In this document: one piece after another, positions 44,568-57,190 of the stretch
Numbering within the stretch: the first letter of the stretch is position 1
Layout: each line of letters starts with the position of its first letter
Assembly: GCA_963693315.1 (NCBI GenBank)
Contig: OY856188.1
Span: 163,886,002 to 163,950,001, forward strand
Direction of reading: 5' to 3'
Length of the DNA: 64,000 bases
Origin: Diogma glabrata
Lineage: Eukaryota > Arthropoda > Insecta > Diptera > Cylindrotomidae
Program-made: the position numbers and the translations under genes
Notes under the pieces: model-generated
Told to the model about the DNA's origin: nothing
The model's input: only the letters and a program-made list of their open reading frames with translations
Database searches by the model: none

Positions 44568-45109
44568 ATTCATCTAATAATAAAATATTTGATATTTAAC
44601 ATAAAAAAAAAATCTCTTAGTTTATAACGCCATTTTTATAATTTTCCTTCAGAACAAAAAAACTGATTCCCGACAGTCATATGCATAACGAATTTTATCT
44701 TTAAAACAAAAAATAATGCATCTCCTAAGCTTTCACAAGTTGTTAGATATAAACTAAGCTTCAATTTACTAAAAAAAAAAATATGGCGTAGCGCCATCTT
44801 TTCTTCAATTACACCGTTTTTTTCTTAAGTTACACCGTTAAAAATTATTTCAAAAAATTAAGTGTACATTTTTCAAAACTTTGTTCTAATACCGATTCAA
44901 CGACATATCATTTATGAAAATCAATTGAGTAGTTTTTCTACAATCGCTCGTCAAAATGCACTCACATCACAAAATAGCAAAAAATTGAGGGGCACCCTGT
45001 GAAGACCCCTGGTCGAAAAAAAAAATTCTAAGGGAACTTGTATTTTTTATTTATGAAAGACTATCTATAAACAAAAAATTATTAAACAAAAAATAATCAA
45101 AATTAAAAG
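44568..45109 (+). repeat. Direct repeat R, copy 2
   Basis: Second copy of 43036-43537, with small insertions (an extra 'cgccatcttttcttcaattacaccg' stretch near 44795). It continues into GGGGTCAAGTC and the (TA)n tract. Confidence 0.8.
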
Positions 45110-45151
45110 GGGTCAAGTCAAAACGATGTTGAATCTTCGTGAAATTGCTGA

Positions 45152-46004
<853 letters not shown>

Positions 46005-46009
<5 letters not shown>

Positions 46010-46076
46010 TTTTTTTCATATTGATTTTCCGTCTCCGCTTATCATTTATAGATTTTTATATGAAATCTACCTAAAA
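46005..46076. repeat. Post-microsatellite module, copy 2
   Basis: A T-run, then GATTTTCCGTCTCCGCTTA and the hairpin (AT)AGATTTTTATATGAAATC TACC. Compare 7088-7215. The spacer between CCGTCTCC and the hairpin is shorter here. Confidence 0.55.
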
Positions 46077-46079
46077 GTA

Positions 46080-47140
46080 CGGGCGCAAGTGCATCACATT
46101 GTCGAACACCTAATATTATATCGAAAGGTCCAGAAACTGACCCTGGACCAAAGGTTGCCCAGATGATACTCTCATATGCTTGCTTGAAGTCAATGAAGAG
46201 CTGGTGGATGATGATGTTGTACTCCCAACATTTTTTTTTCAGAATTATCCTTAAAGCAAAACATTGATCTGTGGTTGGGATGAAAACCACACTGATAGTC
46301 ACCGATGATAGATTTGGTGAACGGGATGAGTCGAGCAAGTCGATGCCACGATACCACACTATAGGCGGCCATCTATCTTAAGAGCGGAACAATTAGAGCT
46401 GTTTTCCATTCAGTAGGTTGTTCTTCTTCGTCCCAGATCGTATATACGTGAGATAAGAGCTTTCCTCCATTTTTGAATAGTTCTAAGCGGATCCATCGAT
46501 ACCTGGTGATATGCCATTTCTTAGATTTCTGATGGCAGCTTCCACTTCTATTACTTTATTGGTAAGAGACAAAAATCTCGTCACTTGACGGAGAGAGCAA
46601 TTGCTTGAATTGGATCAATTTCATTCGACCTATTCAGTAGGTTTTGAAAGTGGGAGCGCTATACTATCAGCACATTACGTTCGTTTGTTGTAAGTTCGTT
46701 GTTTCCATTTTTGATGTCTGTGGACTTTGGGTGGAAAATTTTTGTCATATTCCGAGCATTGGCAAAACACTCTTTCGAAGTTCCATTAGCAGCATGTTGG
46801 TTGATATTTTCGATACAACTCTTCATATGCTTGCGTTTCTTTTCGGTAGAAGGTTTGCTGAGGATTTCTTAGCGCATAGATAATCAACTGGGAAGCTTCG
46901 GGTGTGTCTTGCTAACAATTTTTCTCGCTTATATTCAACGCTTTAGCGAAATCATCGTCACGATGACGAAATCATCGTCAAACCATTCGTTGCGTAATTT
47001 TGGTGGTCGTTTTCCGATTGTAGTTAGTGCTGGGGTTACAATGGTTGAAGCGTTTGGCATTCTCCTTGCATTGTTAATGACATCTCAGCGGGATATCATT
47101 CTCTTCTATGTTTCAGGAAAAAGTAATATTTCCTGATTGC
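46080..47140 (-). pseudogene. RTE-like reverse transcriptase and linker region, inverted block
   Basis: On the minus strand, about 47100-46640 reads linker-like sequence (PPKLRNEWFDDDF). About 46560-46390 reads EAAIRNLRNGISPGIDGS and KNGGKALISRIYDLG in shifting frames. 46372-46085 gives DYQCGFHPN, FALRIILKKKCWEYN, LFIDFKQAYESI (RT motif A, Asp) and GVRQCDALAPV (motif B). The order fits the RT of RTE-clade elements. Many frameshifts. The neighbouring pieces of the same element are on the opposite strand, so this is an internal inversion. Confidence 0.65.
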
Positions 47141-47169
47141 CATTCATGCATCTACTGCAACTTAGACAG

Positions 47170-48060
47170 TCGACGAGAAGGATAATTTCTACATACCACT
47201 GAAAGAGGTTATGAAACAAATATCAACACGCAACTTAATTATGCTGCTTGGTGACTTTAATGGGAAGGTTGGAAGAGATATCTCTTATGAAAATGTGGTG
47301 GGTTCCAACAGCCTGTATCTGAATCGAATGATAATGGTGAGGTAATGACTGAGTCTCCATTATCAAATTAATTGATAACTGCCAGCAGACTTGGGTCTCG
47401 CAGAACGAAAAACTCGAAATCAAATTGATCACGTGTTAGAAACCACGTTTCTTTTAGAGCAATCTGGATGCACGATCATTTAGCGGTGCATACATTGGAA
47501 GTGTCCTCTCACTTCCTTGTGTGTGCTTTGATAAGGTTCCACTTTCCAAGTTTAGGTATTTCGAAATTCAAAGAACGGAAACGTTTTAACATCTAATCAC
47601 TAAAGAATGATGAAAGAGACAAGAGATATCAAAACCATATTGCCAAACATTGGAGGAATCAGAAACCACTAATAGAGACTTCGATAAGTCATGGTATTCA
47701 TTCAAGCATGCTGTTTTAAACGCTGCTGAGGGAATATTTTGCCGACCAGAAAACCACTCTCAGAAACCCTGGATAGATTGAGAATGCTGCTAGAGAAATT
47801 GTTCTGCAAATTAACAACGATAAAACTAAACATATGAATGTTTCAAGGGGGGCTGAGAAGAAAGATTTGATGTGCGGCGATGAACGTAAATGAGGAAGTT
47901 GAATCTTCTAAACAAATAGGATCAATGCTTGACTCAAAGAACCGCATAATTACAGATATCAAAGCTCGAATCGCTGTATAGGTAGATAATCGAGCTATCT
48001 ACTCAATTAAACCTCTCCTTGTTCCACCGTATGTACGTTTATCTGTTCTTTGGTGGATTT
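47170..48060 (+). pseudogene. RTE-like endonuclease and C-terminal RT pieces
   Basis: Plus-strand 47180-47300 reads FYIPLKEVMKQIST and LIMLLGDFNGKVGRD, the GDFN motif of apurinic-type endonucleases. About 47385-47520 continues with TWVSQNEKLEIKLITC-like and LDHL-like fragments. 47880-48020 has ESSKQIGSMLDSKNRIITDI followed by KARIA, the KYLGS...IKARIA segment near the RT C-terminus. Frameshifts throughout. With the inverted RT block at 46080-47140 it represents one rearranged element. Confidence 0.6.
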
Positions 48061-48605
48061 GATTTGATATGTTCATCTGCAAAAGGAAGAAATAACAAAA
48101 GAAACCTTGAAGTTAAAGGGAAGAATTAAGTATCCTGCCAATTTATATTTTTTATCTCTTTTCAAACACGTCCAAATTTATATTCAACAGTGCAGACACG
48201 GGTGTCAATTGAAAATCACAAGAAATCATTAAAATACATACGTATTTTCAATACCCTGTTATTTTTTAGGTACATATATGATTTATGTGAATTCTTGAAA
48301 CTAACATTTTTCAGCTTCAAAATGCCACCGTGGTCGAGTAGATATCTCTAAAAGAAAAATTTCAAAAAACAGTCAAAACCGCAAAACACAAAATTAAGAA
48401 TTTTCAATTGCTTTATTTTTTGTGGACCGGAAGTGGCGGCTGCGAAAATTAAATTCTTGTGGATTATGGTATTTGGAACCCTAAAGAACATTTTCACAAA
48501 GTTTAAGCAAAATTTAAAGCAGTGCAGCAACAATTTTATTTTTCTCGATGATTTTATATGGAATGATAACTAAATGGTTTTAGAATGTTTAACTGATTAG
48601 TAGGT
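48061..48605. other. AT-rich intergenic stretch
   Basis: No gene recognised. The frame at 48348-48533 is not protein-like. Confidence 0.4.
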
Positions 48606-49062
48606 TCTTGTATGAGCTTAGAATGAAGGTAATTCTTCACGAGGATGAAGTTTCCCGGAACGAGCGTAGCGAGTGGAGGGAATCATCCGAGTGAAGAATC
48701 GCCTTCATCCTAAGCGAATACAAGATACAATTTTATCCACGACTACAAATATTTCAAATAATTTCATTCAAGTTTTCCTGTAAAAGTTTATATCGTCATA
48801 TTAAAATAAATCTATGAAATATAAAACAAAACAAAACATGTTTGTTTATTTTATATGTATTGTTCTTGTTTTATGTTATTTATATTACTATACCAACATA
48901 TCAAGTTTTTAATTTATTAGGGGAATTTTGAATAAATAAAATGGAATGAAATAAATAAAAGAGAATTTGATATATAGAAAAGAATGAATACAATTACAAT
49001 GAAAGATATACATACGCATGGAAAGTATATATTATTTAGTAGTCGTGGATAAAATATATTCT
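48606..49062. mobile_element. Small palindrome and inverted repeat pair
   Basis: 48606-48640 pairs with 48691-48725 (GAATGAAGG.AATTCTTCAC), enclosing the GC-richer GAACGAGCGTAGCGAGTGG. Beyond it ATTTTATCCACGACTAC (48732-48748) is inverted at 49038-49055. MITE-like. Confidence 0.6.
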
Positions 49063-49088
49063 AATAAAAACTGAAATAGATACATCAT

Positions 49089-49321
49089 TACAAAACGACA
49101 TATCTAAATTTGACAGTGTAAAAATAAACAAGATTGTATTTATAATTTATATACAGCATTTTTACCAGAGTAAAATAATGTTATTATTGTGTTCGCCTAC
49201 AGACGGAATAATAACAGACGAACACAATAATAACATTATTTTACACTGGTAAAAATGCGATATATAAATACAATCTTGTTTATTTTTTACACAGTCAAAT
49301 TTAGCTATGTCGTTTTGTAAG
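49089..49321. mobile_element. Foldback MITE, about 105-bp arms
   Basis: 49089-49195 and 49219-49321 are inverted, sharing ACAAAACGACATA, AACAAGATTGTATTTATA and AATAATGTTATTATTGTGTTCG. Confidence 0.75.
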
Positions 49322-49330
49322 TTTTTAGTA

Positions 49331-50504
49331 GATGAATTTGACAATATAAATAATGAAAATAGTTCATATATTTTCTCTAAAAACTTTTACAGATATTACA
49401 GATATTTTTTTACCGACTGGAAGTCATCGTTTAAAGTATAAATTTAAAAAATTGTAGGTAAAGTTTCGATTTAAAACAAATATAAATAAATTTTTTAATA
49501 AAATTTATTTATTTATTTAATAAATTTTTTTTTATTCTGGCGGAAAGAACTCAGATATTTTATATCTGACAGTTAATTATCGGAGGAAAAAATTATACGA
49601 TATATCTGATACAAATTTTATTTTATCGCTCCGATTTCTCCGATATAGAAAAAACCCACTCATTATTAGTTTTATTAATTAATTACACACAATTGATATA
49701 ATGATTAGTTTCGATTCAATTCGATCAAAATATTCAATCCCTTCAAAATACTGCGATATTGACAGAAATAAAAAAAGCAACCGAAACAACAACAGAAACA
49801 GTAAATCAAATTCAATCTCAAATATTCAATCCTTTAAATAACCACCACCTGTAGGCGACCACCGAAGCTTATTTACTTTCAGTCACTAGTTAGAAAAACG
49901 TATTCTGTCACTACTTAGAAAAAGTATCCCTTTCACATAGGTTTTACCATATACTAAAATGACATTTTCGTAGCTTGAAGTAGAAAAAAATATTTTTTGT
50001 AACACATGCAAAAAAAATATTCAATTTTGTACTAGAATAGAATGAAAAATAAAACTACTTTTCCGCACATATGACCACAAAATATTTTGTAAGCCTGGAC
50101 CGTAACGCCGCCTGCATGTGAGATTTGTAGTTAATTCTATCCATATATCTATCTATATATAATATTTTTATTGCACAAAAATATCAAAATAATAATTTAA
50201 ATATCTTACCATATAGTAAAAACAACTTAAACACATTGCACCATTTGAATTGCAAGAAAAACAATTTATTTAGGTTTTCAAAGTTTACAATTTTGACAGC
50301 TAAGTTGGATTATTATGTGATTTTTAGTTGGATTCTTATGTTTATTTTTCCGAGCTAGTATAATTTACAACTATTAAAACGAAGATGGCGCACTTTAATT
50401 ATTTAAAAATCTTAAATTTGTTTATAACTTTGTTAAATAAATGATTAAATGAACAATTAAATAAATATTTATAAATTTTATGCACTTGTTAAAAAAAATA
50501 GTGT
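49331..50504. other. AT-rich intergenic stretch
   Basis: Nothing recognised. Three loose repeats of 'aatattcaatcc(c/t)tt' occur at 49730-49840. Confidence 0.4.
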
Positions 50505-50612
50505 GTATTACTAGTGCGAATGCGTTTTCCATACGCGAGTTATTTGCCGCACGACCGCAGGGAGTACGGCAAACTAACTCTTGTTTGGAAAACGCATTCG
50601 CACTAGTAATAC
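50505..50612. mobile_element. Hairpin MITE, 108 bp
   Basis: GTATTACTAGTGCGAATGCG at 50505 is inverted at 50593-50612. Arms of about 50 bp; the loop region is GC-rich (CGACCGCAGGGAGT). Its two open frames are only readings of the palindrome. Confidence 0.75.
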
Positions 50613-52259
50613 AATCTCCTATTTTATTCATCCAAATATTACATTTTTACTGCGAAAATATTTGTTCAACTCAAAAAATTATATATATTACACAAAAAAT
50701 TTTTAAATCTAACTAAACGAAAGCACGCTCCCCTTTAGTCGTACAAGATTTGTATTAAAATATATTACAAAGACTGTGTTCCAATTCATTTAAAGAAACT
50801 TGCTCAGTCAAACATGAATAATTTTGGGTACAAACCCTACAATAACGTGCTTTAGGTTAGATATCAATTTCCTAATTTTGTTCATAAATTTCTTTAATAA
50901 TTTATATAATCATCAATATCTTTATTAAATTGTGTGCATTTGCAACAAAAATTATGGTGTGTAAGTAGAGCCAACTGATTTTCCAGACAAGAACTTCTCT
51001 CGAACAACCAACAACCTAAATTAATCGTGTATAATAAAATTCGATCGATCTATCTAGCAAAGAACTTTATTGAGATAGAGTTAGACTGTAGAGGTCACGC
51101 TTTAACGATGTTGTTTAATTAAATCCTGATTTAGTTTGACTTTGATTTTCAACCAGATCCATGAAATTATTGTTGATCTGTTAGTGCTGATCACAACCCA
51201 GAACTCTTTAGGCCCATGTTTTAAAAAAAAACTAGGTCCTGCTCGAACATTCTCTATGTAGGTGTGTATGATCGTTTTGCGACTAGTAAATAATCAATAG
51301 ATACTAGGACTTTTCTTATACAGTAATTATCATTTTCGAAATCATAAAAAGAAATAATAAATAAAATTGTACCAAAACATCTCAATTCTCTGTAGTAAAT
51401 TGTAGACGGACAAAACATTTTTAAACAAAGATTTGGAAAGAATACTTACAGTATCTTTTTAGTCCTATCACATTCAATTCAATTTAACTTCACTTTCTAT
51501 CTAATTTTTCACTTAATAAAGCAAAAAAGAAATATTAAGATGAAGATTAGAAATAAATATAAAGACGAGAAATTAATTGAATAAAACCCCAGCAAGATAC
51601 ATTCATTATTGCGGTAAAGCTTTCTTATATATTTTGATGAGGAAAAACTCCAAAAGTGTTTAAAAAAAACGAGAAATTTTCGTTTTAATTTTCATCCATT
51701 ATTTTTGATGATTTTATGCCAGGGCGATTCTTGGATTTCATTTCAAAACTTTTATTTGTATTAAATAAAGAGTACAAGGATGTAGGTCGTAATTTACCAA
51801 GGGGGGTGATAATTCAAAATAATTTTTTGCGAAGAATACAAATTTCGATAATTCGGTTTTGGAAGTGTACTGAGTCGACAAGAACTCACTATAATAGTGC
51901 TCAAAATAAAGGACGAGAATGACTAACAAGGGTTTTCGATAGTGCGTTGCTTGCAATACACATTAAATTATTTAAATTTTAGTTTAAATTTTGCAGACTA
52001 ATATGGTTGCGCCCAAAAGTTTTAAATCTCACTAAGTTCATTTACTTGTAGACAAAACTTTATATACTATTTACTTTTAATTACATTTAATAGCTAAAAA
52101 AATTTATTAAATTTTTCGTTTACTAAATAATTTATTTTTTTTTTTTTATATTTTCGTACGGCTGATTTTTTTATTTTACATCTCCCTCCTTTTTATGGTC
52201 AATTTTTTTGTAATGTGAACCTCATCGTTTTTTAACGTTATATTTTTCTTAAATTAAAA
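50613..52259. other. AT-rich intergenic stretch
   Basis: No supported gene. The overlapping open frames at 51716-51956 on both strands lack recognisable motifs. Confidence 0.4.
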
Positions 52260-54270
52260 CTATAATAGTTGCTGATGTTAATTACTTCGATCTGAAAGAC
52301 CTAAAAGTATTACATTCATGAGCTAAAAGTAAAATTCTTACCCCCACTTTTTTGGCATTTCTCGACGTTTTAGGATTACTGATTCAAAAAAGTAAAAAAG
52401 CAAAAAAAATGTACAACCGACGAAATCTAGAAAACAGCTGGACGGATTTCAAAAATTTTTGTTATTAAAAATAGGTGTACTCAATGCTAAAAGCTGAAAG
52501 GACGATGTGTTCGATAGCTGTCCCGAAATGGTGTCAAAAAATCGTGAAATGTGTCAAAACAAGGAAATTTGCATATTTTTTGCTTAAAAAACGTTCACTT
52601 TAAGTGATTAGGAGTAGAAAAATTGAATTTGGAGAAATCTTGATGGTCGGGATTGGTATGTGAGACCAATATCTAGATTATTGCACTAAAACTTTGTCAA
52701 GAAAATGTTGTCAAGTGTGTGATTTTTGTCAAAAGAATGATTTTTTTTTACACAATTTTTTGGGAAAAAATGAAATTAATTATTTGTATGGCATGAAATG
52801 CAATCGATTGATTGGACATGAAAATTTTTGATTTTGTTATAATTTTTGAAATTTTGAAAAGAGTTTGTATTTTTGATTTTGTAAGAATTTTCGGAATGTT
52901 CTTAGAGTTTTGAAAAAGTTTTAATTTTTAATTTTATTATAATTTTTGGAATATTTTTGGAAATTTGAAGAAAATTTGTACTTTTCATTTTGTTATAATT
53001 TTTGCGATATTTTCGGATTAGAATTTCGGAAAGAGTTTTTTGAATTTCGAATTTTTGATTTGGAAAAAGTTTCAATTTTTGAAAAAAATCCCATATAATG
53101 TAAAAACATTTCTATAATATGGAGTCTAATGACAGTGGAAAAATTCAACTTAAGTAAAAATAAATAAGTGATGAAGAAGTTTCAACTTGGAAATTGTCAT
53201 CGCCTCAACGGCGTAATCGATAGCGTGTCTGCCCAAGGATTCGAGCCGGGCACTGACGAGGTAGGTTCAAATCCCAACCGAAACACGAAAAATGTAAATT
53301 GGAGTTTTTTTCTAAGAAACTTCAAACCATACCTTTGAATTGAAAAAATTCCAATTCTTTACTTACTTGAGTTTAATTGATCTCAAAAATCCAAAATTAA
53401 TTTAAATTCCCTTAATGTAGTCTAATGTTAATACATATAGGACTACAAATTGACCAAGTGTCAGTCATTGATTGGAAACAATCAATAATAAATATACAAT
53501 AGTGACCTAGGATGTTAATTAGAATAGAAATGTTCCCCATTTTATGAAACAAAGTATTGTCTAGAAATTTAATGCAAAAAATCCCATATAATGTAAAAAC
53601 ATTTCCATAATATGGAGTCTAACGACAGTGGAAAAATTCAACTTAAGTAAAAATAAATAAGTGATGAAGAAGTTTCAAATTTGAAATTGTCATCGCCTCA
53701 ACGGCGTAATCGATAGCGTGTCTGCCCAAGGATTCGAGCCGGGCACTGACGAGGTTGGTTCGAATCCCAACCGAAACACGAAAAATGTGAATTGGAGTTT
53801 TTTTCTGAGAAACTTCAAACCACACCTTTGAATTGAAAAAATTCCAATTACTTCTTTACTTACTTGAGTTTAATTGATCTCAAAAATCCAAAATTAGTTT
53901 CAATTTTAGATTTTGTTATAATTTTTTGAATTTTGAAAAAAGTTTGTATTTTTGATTGTGTTATAATTTATTAAATATTTTTGAAATTTTAAAAAATGTT
54001 TCTATTTTTGTTTTGTTATAATTTTTGGCAACATCTTAAGAACATTGGAAAATGTTTCAATCTTTGATTTTCTAATAATTTTTGGAATATTTTTAGAATT
54101 TTGAAAAAAAGTTTAATTTTTTGATTTTATTATAATTTTTAGAATATTTTTCTTATTTTGAAAGAAATATTTTGATTTTGTAATATTATCTTGAAATGCT
54201 AAATGTACAGGTTTTTTGAGTAGTGTGCGGATTGTATCATTTTTCACTAAATTATGTTAATTTACGATAT
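52260..54270 (+). repeat. Repeat family A, copy 3 (longest), with inserted SINE units
   Basis: Joins the sequences of the copies at 1-270 (inverted) and 16866-17955. Internal degenerate units of about 55 bp (TTTTTGATTTTGTTATAATTTTTGG) run at 52810-53080 and 53900-54190, split by SINE-containing DNA at about 53087-53895. Confidence 0.75.
53087..53895 (+). mobile_element. Two tandem SINE-containing units (493-bp offset)
   Basis: 53087-53400 is repeated at 53580-53895. Each unit holds a tRNA-like part (GCCTCAACGGCGTAATCGAT as A-box region; GGTTCAAATCCC or GGTTCGAATCCC as B-box; GGATTCGAGCC between). It is the plus-strand version of the SINE at 5740-5850 and 7390-7515. The two units differ by a few substitutions. 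Confidence 0.65.
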
Positions 54271-54743
54271 ACTGTTAAAGTTAGCCGAAAGTTCCCAGCC
54301 GTAAATAACAAAAATCGGTGTTACAGATTTCATTTTTATGATCTCAGCCGAAAATTTCCAGCCGAAAGTCGATAATGCAGATTTGATTACTTTAGTCAAA
54401 TAAAACTCCCAATATCAGCCGAAAAATTGAATGATGACAGTGGTCTATAGCAATCTCTGGAAAAAATATTGGGTCAAAATTTCATGTAGGAAATCTCGGA
54501 AAATTTGGTTTTCTGAATTTTGTATTAGCACTGTAAAATTCTTGTCTTTAAAGTGTTATGTCTGGAGATAGATTGAATTGATGGCAATAATCTATAGCAA
54601 TCTCTTGGAAAAATATTGGGCCAAGTTTCATGTGGGAAATCCCGGTAAATTCGGTTTTCTGAATTTTCAATTAGGACTGAAAAAATCCTGCCTTTAAAGT
54701 GTTATGCTTGGAGATAGATCGAATTGATGACAATGGTCTATAG

Positions 54744-56276
54744 CAGCGGTTTCCAAACTGTGGGTCGCGACGCACAGGGGGGTCGCGTAATAATCTCAAG
54801 GGGGTCGTGAAGTTTTTAATTTAATAATAATTTAATTTAATAATAATAATAAATAATAAACATATTTCATATTGTTACAAAAATTGTAAACTATATCAAA
54901 AACAGTCCTTTGAAAGCGAGATTATTTGGAAAGTTGTGTGAAGATATGGGAGCTGAATATACATCACTCTTGTACTATTGTGAAGTACGTTGGCTATCTC
55001 GTTCAAAATTTATTCAAACAAAAATTAGTAAAAATTTAGTATATGTATATTTATTGAAAAAATTTAATGTGATAAAGCTTGTTTGTTAGCACAAAGTTTT
55101 TCAAATCTTCAAACTTAAAGACGAAATTGCGATCTTTCTTGCTGAAAATCACAAAGATGAGGCATCTTCCTTTCGCAACGATAACTTTATTCTTAAACTT
55201 GTTTATTTAGTTGAAATTTTTAAAAAATTAAGCGATTTAAATAAATCAATGCAAGGTCGATAAATGCATTCTCTGATTCAAAAAGACATAGTCACGGCAT
55301 TCATTAAAAAATTTGGGCTAGGGGTATCCAATTTATATGACATGTTTCCAATTTTAAATGACGCCGGTATCAGTAACAATATTAAAGCAAACAAAAATCT
55401 TTTTATAGAACATTTGCAAAGTTTACTAAAACATTTTTCACATTACATGCGTTCCTTTGGAACAAAATAGCTGCTAAAAGCAGCTTTTGGGTAGATCACC
55501 AATGGAACGCCAAGAGCTTGAACATTTTTCAAAATAAACCACACAATTTTATTATTGGCAAAATTTTTTATTTTGGGCTGATATTTAGATCTGACTGGTC
55601 CATTTTATTATTAAAAATACCAAAACAAAATTATAACTGATTTAAATAAAATCGAATAATAAAATGCTTTTCAACTACACAACTTGTTCGAGTTAGAGTA
55701 GATCATCAAAGCAAATTTGAGTAAGTTTGATCTTCAATGATTATTTCAACGATATTGATTTTACAAAGATATTGATTTTACATATTTTACATATTCATAT
55801 TCATTCATTTTGCATTCATTGCAACAGGAATTTGATAGTAAAACTTTAATTCAGTTTTGGGTAGAACGAAAAAAAGATTATATTACTTTGTTGGACAGAG
55901 CTATAATAGTGCTGTTACCATTCGTAACATCATATTTATGCGAAACTGGATTTTCTGCTTTAGCAGTCATGAAATCGGAATATCGAAATCGTTTAGTAGT
56001 GGAAAAGGAACTTCGGGTGGCTATTTCAACAATAACACCACAATTTGAGAAACTTTGTGCTAACAAACAAGCTCATCCATCACATTAAATTTTTTCAATA
56101 AATATACATATACTAAATTTTTACTAATTTTTGTTTCGTTTTATTCTATGAATACATTACTTTTTACAACTCCAAAATGTGCTTATATTATTTTATTGTT
56201 TTATCTAATAAGGGGGCCGCCAATTTTTCTTTTTTTCTTATGTGGGTCGCAGTATCAGAAAGTTTGGAAGCCCCTG
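54744..56276 (+). mobile_element. hAT element (ZBED/Charlie-like) with 8-bp target duplication
   Basis: Left end CAGCGGTTTCCAAACTGTGG, right end the complement of CAGGGGCTTCCAAACTTTC; both contain GGGTCGC. GTCTATAG flanks both sides (54736-54743 and 56277-56284), the 8-bp duplication expected of hAT. The insertion is in satellite S. Confidence 0.9.
54905..56088 (+). pseudogene. hAT transposase remnant (ZBED5/SCAND3-like)
   Basis: In order: PLKARLFGKLCEDMGAEYTS then EVRWLSRSK (about 54912-55005), SFRNDNFILKLVYLVEIF (about 55165-55225), the piece 55264-55470, and the C-terminal piece 55810-56088. The last has VLLPFVTSYLCETGFSALAV, MKSEYRNRL and EKELRVAISTITP, the hAT dimerisation motif of the ZBED5-like group. 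Stops and AT-rich insertions (55471-55809) separate the pieces. The N-terminal BED finger and first catalytic segment are absent, so the element cannot move itself. Confidence 0.85.
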
Positions 56277-56835
56277 GTCTATAGCAATCTCTTGAAAAAA
56301 TATTGGGTCAAGTTTCATGTGGAAAATCTCGGAAAATTTGATTTTCTAAATTTTCTATTAGCACTGTAAAATTCTTGTCTTTAAAGTGTAATGTCTGGAG
56401 ATAGATCGAATTGATGACAATGGTCTATAGCAATCTCTTGGAAAAATATTGGGTCAAGTTTCATGTTAGAAAAAACGGAAAATTCGATTTTCTAAATTTT
56501 GTATTAGCACTGTAAAATTCTTGTCTTTTAAGTGTTATGTCTGGAGATAGATTGAACTGATGACAATAATCTATAACAATCTCTTGGAAAAATAGTGGGT
56601 CAAGTTTCATGTGGGAAATCTCGGAAAATTCGATTTTCTTAATTTTGTATTAGCACTATAAAAATCTTGCCTTTGAAGTGTTTTGTCTGAATATAGATCA
56701 AATTGATGACAATGGTCTATAGAAATCTCTAGGAAAAATATTAGGTCAAGTTTCCTGTGGGAAATCTCGGAAAATTCGAATTTCTGAATTTTCAATGAGG
56801 AATTTTCTGTAAGAATCGTTTCAAGAGATCGTTTC

Positions 56836-56937
56836 AAAATGTGCTTATATTATTTTATTGTTTTATCTAATAAGGGGGCCGCCAATTTTTCTTTTTTTCT
56901 TATGTGGGTCGCAGTATCAGAAAGTTTGGAAACCGCT
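56836..56937 (+). mobile_element. Solo 3' end of the same hAT element
   Basis: Repeats the last 102 bp of 54744-56276 (CAAAATGTGCTTATATTATT, GGGGGCCGCCAATTTTTC, GTGGGTCGCAGTATCAG) and ends GGAAACCGCTG followed by GTCTATAG, the same satellite site one block later. Confidence 0.85.
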
Positions 56938-57060
56938 GGTCTATAGCAATCTCTTGAAAAAATATTGGGTCAAGTTTCATGTGGGAAATTTCGAAAAGTT
57001 CGATTTTCTTAATTTTCGATTAGGACTGTAAAAATCCAGCCTTTAACGTGTTATACTATA

Positions 57061-57190
57061 CTAAGGCGAAATAGACGTATCTCGTTATTAAATGGTAAAA
57101 AATTAATTGCGATTATTGCGTTATTATTTTAATACTTAGATATTCCATCTGTGTTCCTAAGCATACTAATCATTTGCTGGATATTTACAG
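57061..57190. other. Orientation switch of satellite S
   Basis: Unrelated AT-rich sequence of about 130 bp. The satellite reads forward before it and inverted after it. Confidence 0.75.

Larger units (their letters stand above)
54425..57060 (+). repeat. Satellite S, about 146-bp unit, forward block
   Basis: Units carry GATGACAATGGTCTATAGCA, TCTTGGAAAAATATTGGGTC, AAGTTTCATGTGGGAAATC, GTATTAGCACTGTAAAATTC and GTGTTATGTCTGGAGATAG. Unit starts are at about 54425, 54575, 54722, 56409, 56556 and 56702, with a hAT element inside one unit. Confidence 0.85.

Noticed and set aside
51716..51956. Overlapping frames on both strands
   Set aside because: No motif or repeat support; random openness in AT-rich DNA.
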